Notes under the pieces: generated by a model
Databases searched by the model: none
Told to the model about the DNA's origin: nothing
What the model saw: the letters and a program-made list of their open reading frames with translations, nothing else
Position numbers and translations under genes: made by a program
In this document: positions 1 to 8,000 of the stretch, piece by piece
Layout of the letters: each line of letters starts with the position of its first letter
Position numbering within the stretch: the stretch's first letter is position 1
Assembly: GCA_033549065.1 (NCBI GenBank)
Contig: JAWSUE010000003.1
Location: forward strand, 62,001-126,000
Length of the DNA: 64,000 nt
Direction of reading: 5' to 3'
Source: Bacillota bacterium
Lineage (GTDB): Bacteria > Bacillota > Dethiobacteria > DTU022

Positions 1-634
1 TCTTCCCAATCAAATAAATTTTACTGCCCGGCTCGATGATATCATTGCCGTCAGGTATAATGAACTTTCCACCAGGTTTGCTGATACCAACAATAATACT
101 CTCCGTATTATTCATCGGCAGTTGGTGTAAAGGCACACCGGTTATTTCTGCCTCTTCTCCAACAGTAACACCTACCATCAGCACTTTCCCCTGCGTGAAA
201 TATTCCACCTCACTGGCATCAGGAAAATGAAGCATCTTCGAAATCTCTGTGGCAGCAACCTGCTCGGGGTTGATTACAGCGCTGATTCCCAATTTCTTGG
301 GACTGATACCAAAATTGTCATCCATATGTTCCGGGTTGCGTATCCGGCAGACTATCTGCGGTACGCCGTACTGGTTGGCCAGAATACAGGCAATGATGTT
401 TACCTCATCAAGATCGGTAACAGCTATGAGCATATCGGCATTTTTTATACCGGCCATTTCCAGGGTTGCCGCACTGGCCCCGTTTGTTTCGAGAACCATA
501 ACATCGAGCGACTCCCTGAACCGCCTGGCCTTCTCTTCAGTTTTTTCGATTACCACTATATCCTGGTTATTTTCAGAGAGGTGCTGCGCCAACTGATAGC
601 CAACCCCTCCTCCACCGACGATAATGATATGCAT
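1..634 (-). CDS. trkA: TrkA-type NAD-binding K+ transport protein (3' end off window)
   Basis: Cytoplasmic gating subunit of a Trk/Ktr potassium channel, which binds NAD(H) or nucleotides and controls the membrane subunit. About 211 residues are visible; the C-terminus runs off the left edge. The start ATG at 634 gives an N-terminus MHIIIVGGGGVGYQLAQHL, a Rossmann GxGxxG motif, followed by an acidic residue ending strand 2 (VVIEK). A TrkA_C-like segment begins in the last visible third. It is the third gene of a minus-strand run after ktrB and ktrA, about 30 bases after ktrA. Two different RCK proteins downstream of one KtrB is unusual; this one may serve another channel. Recognised by motif and context. 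Confidence 0.85.
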   Translation of the reverse strand, partial: MHIIIVGGGGVGYQLAQHLSENNQDIVVIEKTEEKARRFRESLDVMVLETNGASAATLEMAGIKNADMLIAVTDLDEVNIIACILANQYGVPQIVCRIRNPEHMDDNFGISPKKLGISAVINPEQVAATEISKMLHFPDASEVEYFTQGKVLMVGVTVGEEAEITGVPLHQLPMNNTESIIVGISKPGGKFIIPDGNDIIEPGSKIYLIGK

Positions 635-664
635 GGTTTATCCGCCTTTCTGGCACCGGGTATT

Positions 665-1321
665 TTATACCCAGTCCAGTTTCTCCAGCTGTTTGTTTTC
701 ACCAATAGCGACGATTATATCGCCTGCTTCAACAACATCTTCGGCAACAGGTGAAATATTCGTGCTGCCCCCGTTATTGCGTCTGAAAGCAATGACGCTG
801 ACGCCGTAGCGCGCTCTCAGGTTGAGTTCCAACAGCGTTTTACCGACCATCTCAGCCGGTGCCTTTACTTCCACAACACTGTAATCATCCGACAGCTCGA
901 TCATGTCAATAATGGTCGGTGCAATTAAGCTGCGGGCGATTTTTTGCCCCATGTCACGCTCCGGATAAATTACCCTGTTTATACCGATTTTTTCCAGAAC
1001 TTTACCATGAAGGTCTGTCTGAGCTTTAGCCACAATATACCTGGCTTCCTTTTCGATCAGCAGAATTGCAGCCATTATACTGGCCTGCACATCAAAACCA
1101 ATGGCTAATACAATTGCATCAAAATCTCTTACGCCAAGGGCTTTAACGCAACTTTCGGAAGTGATATCAGCAGAAACTGCATCCGTTACGTCACTGCTGA
1201 TCTGCTGAACTAAGGTTTCATCCTTATCAACCACCATAACATCATGGCCGGCATCGCAAAGTGTTCGGGCAACACTTTTGCCAAAACGTCCAGCGCCAAT
1301 TACCAAAAAAGACTTTTTCAA
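665..1321 (-). CDS. ktrA: Potassium uptake protein KtrA (RCK gating subunit)
   Basis: Regulatory ring-forming subunit of the Ktr potassium transporter, peripheral at the inner face of the membrane. The N-terminal Rossmann domain has FLVIGAGRFGKSVARTL (GxGxxG) and an aspartate after strand 2 (VVDKDE). The C-terminal TrkA_C domain follows from about residue 130 (the SDDYSVVEVKAPAEMVGKTL segment). Length about 218 aa is normal for KtrA. A TTG start at 1321 is chosen because GGAGGT lies 8 bases upstream; an in-frame start at 1339 would put that site inside the gene. Lies 33 bases after ktrB, so almost certainly cotranscribed. Confidence 0.9.
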   Translation of the reverse strand: MKKSFLVIGAGRFGKSVARTLCDAGHDVMVVDKDETLVQQISSDVTDAVSADITSESCVKALGVRDFDAIVLAIGFDVQASIMAAILLIEKEARYIVAKAQTDLHGKVLEKIGINRVIYPERDMGQKIARSLIAPTIIDMIELSDDYSVVEVKAPAEMVGKTLLELNLRARYGVSVIAFRRNNGGSTNISPVAEDVVEAGDIIVAIGENKQLEKLDWV

Positions 1322-1354
1322 ATTAAGGACCTCCATCAATATTTTGCTACGTAT

Positions 1355-2710
1355 TTAACCGATTAAGATATGTTCTTCCGGGTAATGTAAAACATCAGCC
1401 TCCCTACGCCTGGCTAAAGCAACCATCAGGGTTAGGGGGCCTATACGACCACCAAACATAGTCAGGATAAGAGCTATCTTGCTGGCAGAGCTTAAATCAG
1501 GAGTGATCCCCCTGCTTAAGCCCACAGTGCCGAATGCAGAAAATGCCTCGAAAAGCAGGGCGCTGAATTCATGATCTTCAAAGATGGTCATTACAAAAGT
1601 AGCGACAAAGATGAGGGCGATGGCCGCACTCATAATCGATATTGCCTTCATTATCTGACTTAATGAAAAGACACGTGAAAAGACTACCGGTTCCTGTCGC
1701 CCCCTGATCATATTAAGGAAAGTGAAAAATACAATACCAAAAGTGGTGGTTTTAACCCCGCCTCCGGTGGAAGTTGGTGAAGCACCGATAAACATTAAGC
1801 CCATTAGAATCAGCAACGTCGGGTAGGTTAAAGCTGCTGTATTGAGCACGCTAAACCCGGCCGTCCTGGGTGTAGCTGCGGTAAAAAGAGCTGTAAAGAC
1901 CTTTCCGCCTGCAGGTAAAGCTCCCATAGTAGCCGGATTATTATACTCGAGAGTTAAAACCATGAGCGTACCACCAACCAGTAGTACCAAAGATATCATC
2001 AATACGAGACGGCTGTGCAGAGAAATCCGTTCACGGTGCCTGAAATGCCCGATCAGTTCCAAGATCACGGTAAATCCGAGTCCGCCGATGATGAAGAGAA
2101 CCATAATTGTGCCGTTAACCAGGTAATCAGTAGGAGTAAGTGTAAGGCTGGTATAATTGCCGAAAATATCAAACCCGGCATTACCAAAGGCAGAAACTGA
2201 ATGGAATAGTGAGAAAAATATACCACGGCCAATACCAAGCTGTGGAACGAAACGAATAGACATGGCAATAGTCCCGAGCAGGATAAAAAATATGGCCATT
2301 TTGACAACAGTGAGAACCAACCTGACCAGACCGGCAACTGAATCCTGGTTTAATGCTTCTCTCACCAGCAGACGATCCCTTAATGTAATTTTTCTTCCCA
2401 GGAAAACAAAAATGAGTGTGGCCATCGTCATAAAGCCGAGGGATCCGCAGAAGATTAGAAACATGATCACCCCTTGCCCCAGGGGAGTGTAAAAGGTGCC
2501 TGTATCGACAACTACCAAGCCGGTGACACACACTGCTGAAGCAGCCGTATATAGGGCATCAATGTAGGCTATACCTGAACCCTCTGTCATCGGCGGCAGT
2601 AAGAGTAGCAAGGAACCGCTTAAAATAAGCCCCATAAACCCCAAGGCCAGTACCCGCGCCGGGTTTAAAGGTCTTGACTTGACTGCCAATTGATTCATCT
2701 CCAGACTCAA
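1355..2710 (-). CDS. ktrB: Potassium transporter membrane subunit KtrB
   Basis: Integral membrane K+ (probably Na+-coupled) channel subunit of the SKT superfamily, 451 aa. The four pore loops with their selectivity glycines can be read in order: AVCVTGL, SAFGNAGF, TPRTAGF and FSAFGTVGL. Hydrophobic M1/M2-type helices surround each. It opens the minus-strand operon ktrB-ktrA-trkA. The start is uncertain: TTG at 2710 or ATG at 2698, neither with a well placed ribosome binding site. A stable hairpin and a promoter lie immediately upstream. Assignment to Ktr rather than TrkH rests on length and on the adjacent ktrA. Confidence 0.92.
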   Translation of the reverse strand: MSLEMNQLAVKSRPLNPARVLALGFMGLILSGSLLLLLPPMTEGSGIAYIDALYTAASAVCVTGLVVVDTGTFYTPLGQGVIMFLIFCGSLGFMTMATLIFVFLGRKITLRDRLLVREALNQDSVAGLVRLVLTVVKMAIFFILLGTIAMSIRFVPQLGIGRGIFFSLFHSVSAFGNAGFDIFGNYTSLTLTPTDYLVNGTIMVLFIIGGLGFTVILELIGHFRHRERISLHSRLVLMISLVLLVGGTLMVLTLEYNNPATMGALPAGGKVFTALFTAATPRTAGFSVLNTAALTYPTLLILMGLMFIGASPTSTGGGVKTTTFGIVFFTFLNMIRGRQEPVVFSRVFSLSQIMKAISIMSAAIALIFVATFVMTIFEDHEFSALLFEAFSAFGTVGLSRGITPDLSSASKIALILTMFGGRIGPLTLMVALARRREADVLHYPEEHILIG

Positions 2711-2715
2711 TAGTT

Positions 2716-2737
2716 AAGGCTCTGGTAACAGAGCCTT
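2716..2737 (-). promoter_or_regulatory. Hairpin in the ktrB leader
   Basis: A perfect 9-bp inverted repeat, AAGGCTCTG / CAGAGCCTT with a 4-base loop, lies 6 bases before the ktrB start. It has no U-run in the minus direction, so it is not a normal terminator. It may affect translation or mRNA stability. Confidence 0.5.
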
Positions 2738-2751
2738 CTCTTATGAATCAA

Positions 2752-2780
2752 ATCTTACTCCACTTTATGGAATTTTACAA
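2752..2780 (-). promoter_or_regulatory. Predicted sigma-A promoter of the ktr operon
   Basis: On the minus strand TTGTAA (2780-2775) and TAAGAT (2757-2752) are separated by 17 bases, placing a start near 2745, upstream of the ktrB hairpin. The element is back to back with the TetR promoter, 26 bases away. Confidence 0.5.
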
Positions 2781-2806
2781 CACTCTTTTTATATTTTTTT
2801 GTGGGC

Positions 2807-2835
2807 TTGACAGAATAACATGTGTTATTTATAAT
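2807..2835 (+). promoter_or_regulatory. Consensus sigma-A promoter of the TetR gene
   Basis: TTGACA (2807-2812) and TATAAT (2830-2835), both perfect consensus, are spaced by exactly 17 bases. Such a strong promoter normally needs a repressor, and operator-like palindromes overlap it. Confidence 0.8.
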
Positions 2836-2866
2836 AACAATAGTTATATTGTATAACATATGTTAT
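2815..2866. promoter_or_regulatory. Three phased palindromic operators
   Basis: Three 14-bp dyads are centred 19 bp apart: 2815-2828 ATAACATGTGTTAT, 2834-2847 ATAACAATAGTTAT and 2853-2866 ATAACATATGTTAT (the last perfect). They share arms ATAAC/GTTAT. The first fills the promoter spacer, the second overlaps the -10 element, the third lies in the early transcript region. They are the likely binding sites of the TetR protein encoded directly downstream. Confidence 0.75.
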
Positions 2867-2883
2867 CAAAGGAGGTTTACCCG

Positions 2884-3483
2884 ATGATTCAGCCAAGTGT
2901 TTATTCCCGCTCCCAGATTGTTGATGCTGCCTATGAGTTGATCCGTGAAGAAGGATGGTCCTCCGTATCGACAAGGGCGATTGCAAAAAAACTAGGCTCT
3001 TCAACCATGCCGATTTATTCCCACGTACGATCGGTCGGAGAGTTGGAAAAAGAGCTAAGAATTAAAGCCCGTAAACTCCTCCAGGAGTACCAGCAGCGTA
3101 AATACACTGAACATGTACTTCTGAATCTTGCATTCGGTTATGTAACGTTTGCCCGTGATGAACAATATCTGTTTCGCTTTCTTTATCTTGAGAGTCCGGA
3201 ACAGTTAAATCTGGAGGACGGAATTAGCATGAAAGAGTCTTTCATCAGGGAGTTTGGTCCAGACAGTAATGTAGCGAAAGCTCTAACTGCGATGGAAGAA
3301 TCCGGTCAGGATGTATTGATCCAATATACCTGGATCTTCACACATGGCCTGGCCATGTTGGTCAATGCCGGTTCTTTTGGGAAAAACTCCGATCAGATCA
3401 TTTTAAAATTATTGATGAATGCCGGAGAGGCATTTTATACATGGGGAATCAATAATCAAGAAGGAGTGAACGATAATGAATAA
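2884..3483 (+). CDS. TetR/AcrR family transcriptional regulator
   Basis: Predicted one-domain DNA-binding repressor with a ligand-binding C-terminal half, about 199 aa. The N-terminal HTH runs from SRSQIVDAAYELIREEGW to STRAIAKKLGSSTMPIYSHV, typical of TetR. The start at 2884 is chosen because AAAGGAGG lies 8 bases upstream; an upstream ATG at 2860 sits inside the third operator. The gene probably represses itself through the three palindromes in front of it. It is followed directly by a small membrane protein gene, probably cotranscribed, and may also influence the divergent ktr promoter. Ligand unknown. Confidence 0.9.
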   Translation: MIQPSVYSRSQIVDAAYELIREEGWSSVSTRAIAKKLGSSTMPIYSHVRSVGELEKELRIKARKLLQEYQQRKYTEHVLLNLAFGYVTFARDEQYLFRFLYLESPEQLNLEDGISMKESFIREFGPDSNVAKALTAMEESGQDVLIQYTWIFTHGLAMLVNAGSFGKNSDQIILKLLMNAGEAFYTWGINNQEGVNDNE

Positions 3484-3500
3484 CCAGAAAAACGGCCTGG

Positions 3501-3728
3501 TTGATGATATTTGCAGTTTTATTCGGTTTATGTGTGTTGGGGTCCCACCTGTTCATGCAAAATGCACTGGCCGATATAGGTCAGGCGGCCAGTTGGAGTG
3601 ATTATTTTGCTGATTTTAAATACGGTGTACCGGAGTTAATCCTTCAGCTGTTAACCTTCTCGATCATATTCACTGCTTTAGAAAAGAGAAAGCAGAATAA
3701 AAATAATAAAGCCGCCACCGCAGCTTAA
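3501..3728 (+). CDS. Small two-helix membrane protein, function unknown
   Basis: Seventy-five residues (TTG start; an ATG start at 3504 is one residue shorter). Two hydrophobic stretches, IFAVLFGLCVLGSHLF and ELILQLLTFSIIFTALE, flank a short acidic-aromatic loop, and the tail is lysine/asparagine rich. The gene begins 17 bases after the TetR stop with no clear ribosome site of its own, suggesting translational coupling. Regulator plus tiny membrane protein suggests an effector controlled by the TetR, but no family was recognised. Confidence 0.6.
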   Translation: MMIFAVLFGLCVLGSHLFMQNALADIGQAASWSDYFADFKYGVPELILQLLTFSIIFTALEKRKQNKNNKAATAA

Positions 3729-3736
3729 CTGATAAC

Positions 3737-3774
3737 ACCGCCCTCCAGGTAAAACCTGAAGGGTGGTCATTTTA
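3737..3774 (+). terminator. Intrinsic terminator after the TetR operon
   Basis: A hairpin of ACCGCCCTCCAGGT against ACCTGAAGGGTGGT with a short A-rich loop, followed by CATTTTAA. It may also serve the convergent GAPDH gene. Confidence 0.75.
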
Positions 3775-3791
3775 ATAAGCAGTGTTCAGGG

Positions 3792-5045
3792 CTAAGGCAT
3801 ATTTTTATCCACATAAACTGCAAGCTTACCTAAAAAGTTAACATAGCTGCCCAGTTCATTATCATACCATCCAAATATTTTCGCATGGGTAACCGGGATA
3901 TTAATATCGCAGGCTTCCCGGATTCCACATTCCTGGAGTGTTGCTGAATTCAAAGATATAAATCCCGTTCTGGTATGAGTTTCAACCCCTTCGATCACGA
4001 TTGCCGCCTGAAAACCGGCAATATCCGAAGATACATTCTGCTTATCACTGAATACTACCATCCCTTTTTGGGCTCCACCTGCAGCCTTCAGATAGATATC
4101 ATTGACAACATTTCGGTTAACCATCGGTTCTCCGGCATCATTCAATTTGGTCCTGAAGGTCACATTAAGCATAATCAGCGAGGAAGTATTGATGGGGATA
4201 CGCACTGAATCTGCCATAAAACCGATACTTTTTATTTCAGGAAGGACTTCTTCCAGGGCTCTGGCGGCACCGGTAGTAGTCAGAATTATATTATTGAATA
4301 CTGAACGGGTTTTCCGTAAATCCGATGTACCGCTTTTTGGCACTGCATCAAGGATGTTTTGATTATTGGTTGCAGCGTGAACTGTTGACATGGAAGCAGT
4401 GATTATTTCCGATGTCTCACGGGTTTCAAGAAGAGGTTTTATCATATGAGCTAATCCGGTTGTTGTACAGCTGGCTGCAGAAATAATATGATGTTCTTGT
4501 GGGTCATATTTATTGTGGTTAACTCCATATACAAACATACCGCTGTCGGAAGGCAGCCGCTGGGCATCATCTTTTATTCTGAACGGGGCGCTGACAATTA
4601 CTTTTTCCGCACCGGATTCCAGATGGCCCCGAACGCTCCCACCGGATATATCAGCAGCTGCTGTCGGATCTGTGTAAACACCGGTGCATTCTACAACAAG
4701 CTGGACGCCTTCCCGGGACCAGCTAATGTCACGCGGGTTTCGCGCGATAGTTAGAACTTTGATCGGTATTTCGTTTATATTGAACAGGCCGGCGTCCCTG
4801 TCTATTATCTTAATTTTGTTTTTTCCACCGGAAAAACCATATAAAAAGCGATCCAATGAGCTGTATGTTGAATCTTTTATTAAATAATCGATAAGATCTT
4901 CAAGGGTTCGTCCCACATTTCGACCGGTATTGATCACGAATCCTTTAAAATGGCCTGTATTCAAATGATTCCAGAGAGTCAGCTTTCCAATCCGACCTAC
5001 TCCGTTAATCCCAAGTGGTTTTTTACTCTTCAGTTTTTTGTCCAT
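3792..5045 (-). CDS. Divergent glyceraldehyde-3-phosphate dehydrogenase
   Basis: Phosphorylating GAPDH-family enzyme, predicted to interconvert glyceraldehyde-3-phosphate and 1,3-bisphosphoglycerate with NAD(P). At 417 aa it is some 80 residues longer than the usual form. Visible are the Rossmann motif GINGVGRIGKLTLW, the catalytic cysteine C193 in SAASCTTTGLAH (the usual form is SCTTNCLAP), the catalytic histidine H223 in MSTVHAAT, the substrate segment TTTGAARALEEVLPEIKS and the C-terminal WYDNELGSYVNF. A ribosome site AAGGAG precedes ATG 5045. It ends convergent to the TetR operon and starts 17 bases after the 1356-aa gene, so the two are one operon. Whether it is glycolytic or specialised cannot be told here. 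Confidence 0.88.
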   Translation of the reverse strand: MDKKLKSKKPLGINGVGRIGKLTLWNHLNTGHFKGFVINTGRNVGRTLEDLIDYLIKDSTYSSLDRFLYGFSGGKNKIKIIDRDAGLFNINEIPIKVLTIARNPRDISWSREGVQLVVECTGVYTDPTAAADISGGSVRGHLESGAEKVIVSAPFRIKDDAQRLPSDSGMFVYGVNHNKYDPQEHHIISAASCTTTGLAHMIKPLLETRETSEIITASMSTVHAATNNQNILDAVPKSGTSDLRKTRSVFNNIILTTTGAARALEEVLPEIKSIGFMADSVRIPINTSSLIMLNVTFRTKLNDAGEPMVNRNVVNDIYLKAAGGAQKGMVVFSDKQNVSSDIAGFQAAIVIEGVETHTRTGFISLNSATLQECGIREACDINIPVTHAKIFGWYDNELGSYVNFLGKLAVYVDKNMP

Positions 5046-5061
5046 AATTTTTACTCCTTCA

Positions 5062-8000
5062 CTATTTTATATACTGCACGGGGTAGCTGCCGGCATAAAT
5101 ACTGCCTACCCTGCCGTCAATTGATATCTTATCCCTGGCCCTGATTTTAAAACCGTTAATCAGGCATTGCTTTAAGCGATCGTCAACCATCAGCTCTTTA
5201 CAATTTACCACACATACTTTTCCAAGTTTTTCTGCTGCCACGGCGGCGTGAGAAGTAACTCCCCCACGGCTTGTAACCAGGCCATCACAAATAAAAATCA
5301 TCTGGATATCATCAGGTACGGTATCAGGCCTGATCAATATATGTTTCTCTTCAGGCCATTGTTTTCTGTTTATCTGCAGGTCTTCCATGTCAAAGCTGAC
5401 CATGCCGCTGAGACAGCCACCGCCGACTCCAATACCCCGCCCAATGAACTGCATTTCTTCAACTGGAGTGCTGAAAATCATCATTTTTTCCTGTTGTATA
5501 ATATTCTGTTCCCGGATCTGTAAGATGTAAAGATCTGTCGGATCTTCCGACTCAAAGGTAAATTCAATTTCCTGATTATTGAACCCGTACTCTTCGATTA
5601 ATTGAACAGCGATCTCCCGTAAACGATTAAAAATTCCTGGAAAACTGGTTTCCAGAGATATTTCACTTTCAACAAAGTTTTCAGTACGCTGACTTTCAGA
5701 AATCGGCAGAGGGTAGACGAGCCCGGCAACAATATCCTCACCCTGGCTGCACAGAGTAAAATCACCGTAAAGGTTAATCCCCGGTTTTTTTAATTTAGGA
5801 TTATGAGTAAAGGCCACTCCTGATCCGGAGCGCTTTGAGCGATTGCCCATAACCATTTTCTGAACCAGGACAGCTGTCCCCCATTCATCGGCAATCTGCA
5901 GATGTTTGCGATAGGCTATTGTTCTCGGTGATGACCATGATTTGAAAATATTATTTATCGCCTGTTTGAGCTGTTCAAAGGGATTTTCAATAATAAATAC
6001 ACCATGGTCATTCAGCGCCTTCTTATATTCCAGGGCCAGTTCTTTCATCTGGATAGAGGTAAAATTAGATTTCCGATCAACTCCGTACTTATTTTTAAGG
6101 GACGACATTACTTCATCAAAACAATCTCTCTCAATGCCATGCGACATACCCCAACTCTGAATAAACCGGCGGTATGAATCCCAGCCCATCCAGGCTGTTT
6201 CCCTGCTTTTATCGAGAGCATCAGCAATTTGATCGTTCATTCCCACATTGAGAAAAGTGCTCATTGCTCCGGGCATCGAAATGGCTGTACCGGAACGCAC
6301 CGACAATAGGATAGGCTTTTTAGGACTACCAAACTTCAGGTTTGTTAATTTCTCCAGGTCAGTTAGATATTTTGTGATGATTTTATCCAGTTCAAGACTC
6401 ATATAGGGATGTTCGAAAATAGTTTCCCTGTGCCGGTATACTTCGGTAGTAAGGACAAATCCCGGGGGAATCGGCAACCCATAATTAATAAGCTTTTTCA
6501 AATAATAGGCCTTGGCGCCCAGAAAAACCTGGTTGTCAATCATCTGTGTTTCACGATTCAAAGGGCTTGCCGCTAAATCAGGGTTATAGGTCATCATGTT
6601 ATAAATATGGGCTTCCGAGTAATTCTCCAGCATGTTATTGATCATGTTCAGTGATTCGGAAATAAACTGATCCAGTTCCTGCACAAGAAAAGCTGAGCTA
6701 AGGATATCTCTGTAGAATTTCTCTGATTCCCTGGCGACAGTTTCCGGTTCAGAATCAAAGATCTGTGGAATAACTATATTGATTGTTTCATCGTATACCC
6801 TGATAAAATATTCATTGATCAGTTCTTTAATATGTTGGGCCATAAACCGGAATATATTCATATACTGGCTCAGGGTTACACTCGTTGAGGTAAGGCTGTA
6901 TCGAAACATTTCCAGGGTTGAATTAAAATTCTGGTTGACTACCCCATCCAGTTCCAGGCCGGTTTTGAATAACTCAAGTGTTTCATAAATTTCTTTGAGC
7001 GTTTTGGCCGAGATATACTCAAGTTTGATTTCTTCGAGAATCTTCTCCATAAGTTTTGATGCAACCTGCTCTAATCTGTACATCAATCCGAGCGCCTCAA
7101 ACTTCGGTTCCTTGTACTGTCCATACATAGAGGGTATACCGACGGCAATATGCCTCTTGTAATAAATAGTTTCGATTGCTTCCGTTGGCTCGCTGCTTAT
7201 AATTACCTCTTTAAGAATAGCCATAAAACCATACACCAGCTCGAGCGCTTTGCGGTCCTGGTTTTGCTGCAGCAGCACTTCGAGTTTTTCAATATCTTTG
7301 TTGGTGAAAAACCGGCTGCGCTGCAGTATTCCCGTAACGTCCCTGGTCTCGAAAGAATATTTTTCAAGCAGCAGGCTGTTTAACTGATAAAGATAATTTA
7401 TTCGCTTCTTGTCGCGGTCATATTTTGATGGATAGTCTGCAAAAAAGGAGATTATATCTTCCTCGGGAAGTTTTAAAAATTCTTCATGATCAACCTCGTA
7501 ATGTTGGCAGATCGCCTTCATCAGAAAGTTGACCCCGGTAAAATAATCACTTTGCTGATCAAGTGCGTTATAAACATCATTGGGCAGAATCGGTTTCAGT
7601 ATCTCAGGATTGCCATTTAGCCAGTATTCGGCCACCCGGTTAACCAGTATAATATGAGTGTTGTTACTTTCGGTATGAACCTGTTTGCGTACAAAGTGGA
7701 TCATGTAATCCTGCCGACCGGCTACTTCATCTATTATTGTACTGACTTCCCTGAGTTTTCCTTCCGCTCCGATCTCGTTGAAATATACGGGGAAGACCCG
7801 GGCTAACTGTTTAACCTGTTTGTAAACACTTCCGATATCTGCATTTAGTAATTTTGTCACATCACGCTGAAAGAGGTCCGTGTCGGCAATAAAGATACCT
7901 CCCAGTTTAAGGTTAACAACAAGAGCAGAGAGAAGTTTCTTAAACTTGTATGGTGATGTTCCGATCAACTCAAGCCAGATTCGGATATTTTTGACATGGT

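Noticed and set aside
227-754. A 175-codon plus-strand frame opposite trkA
   Set aside because: It lies antisense to the conserved TrkA/KtrA genes and has no domain pattern of its own.
2711-2800. A c-di-AMP (ydaO-type) riboswitch before ktrB
   Set aside because: The leader is only about 40 bases and shows one simple hairpin, with none of the conserved ydaO core.
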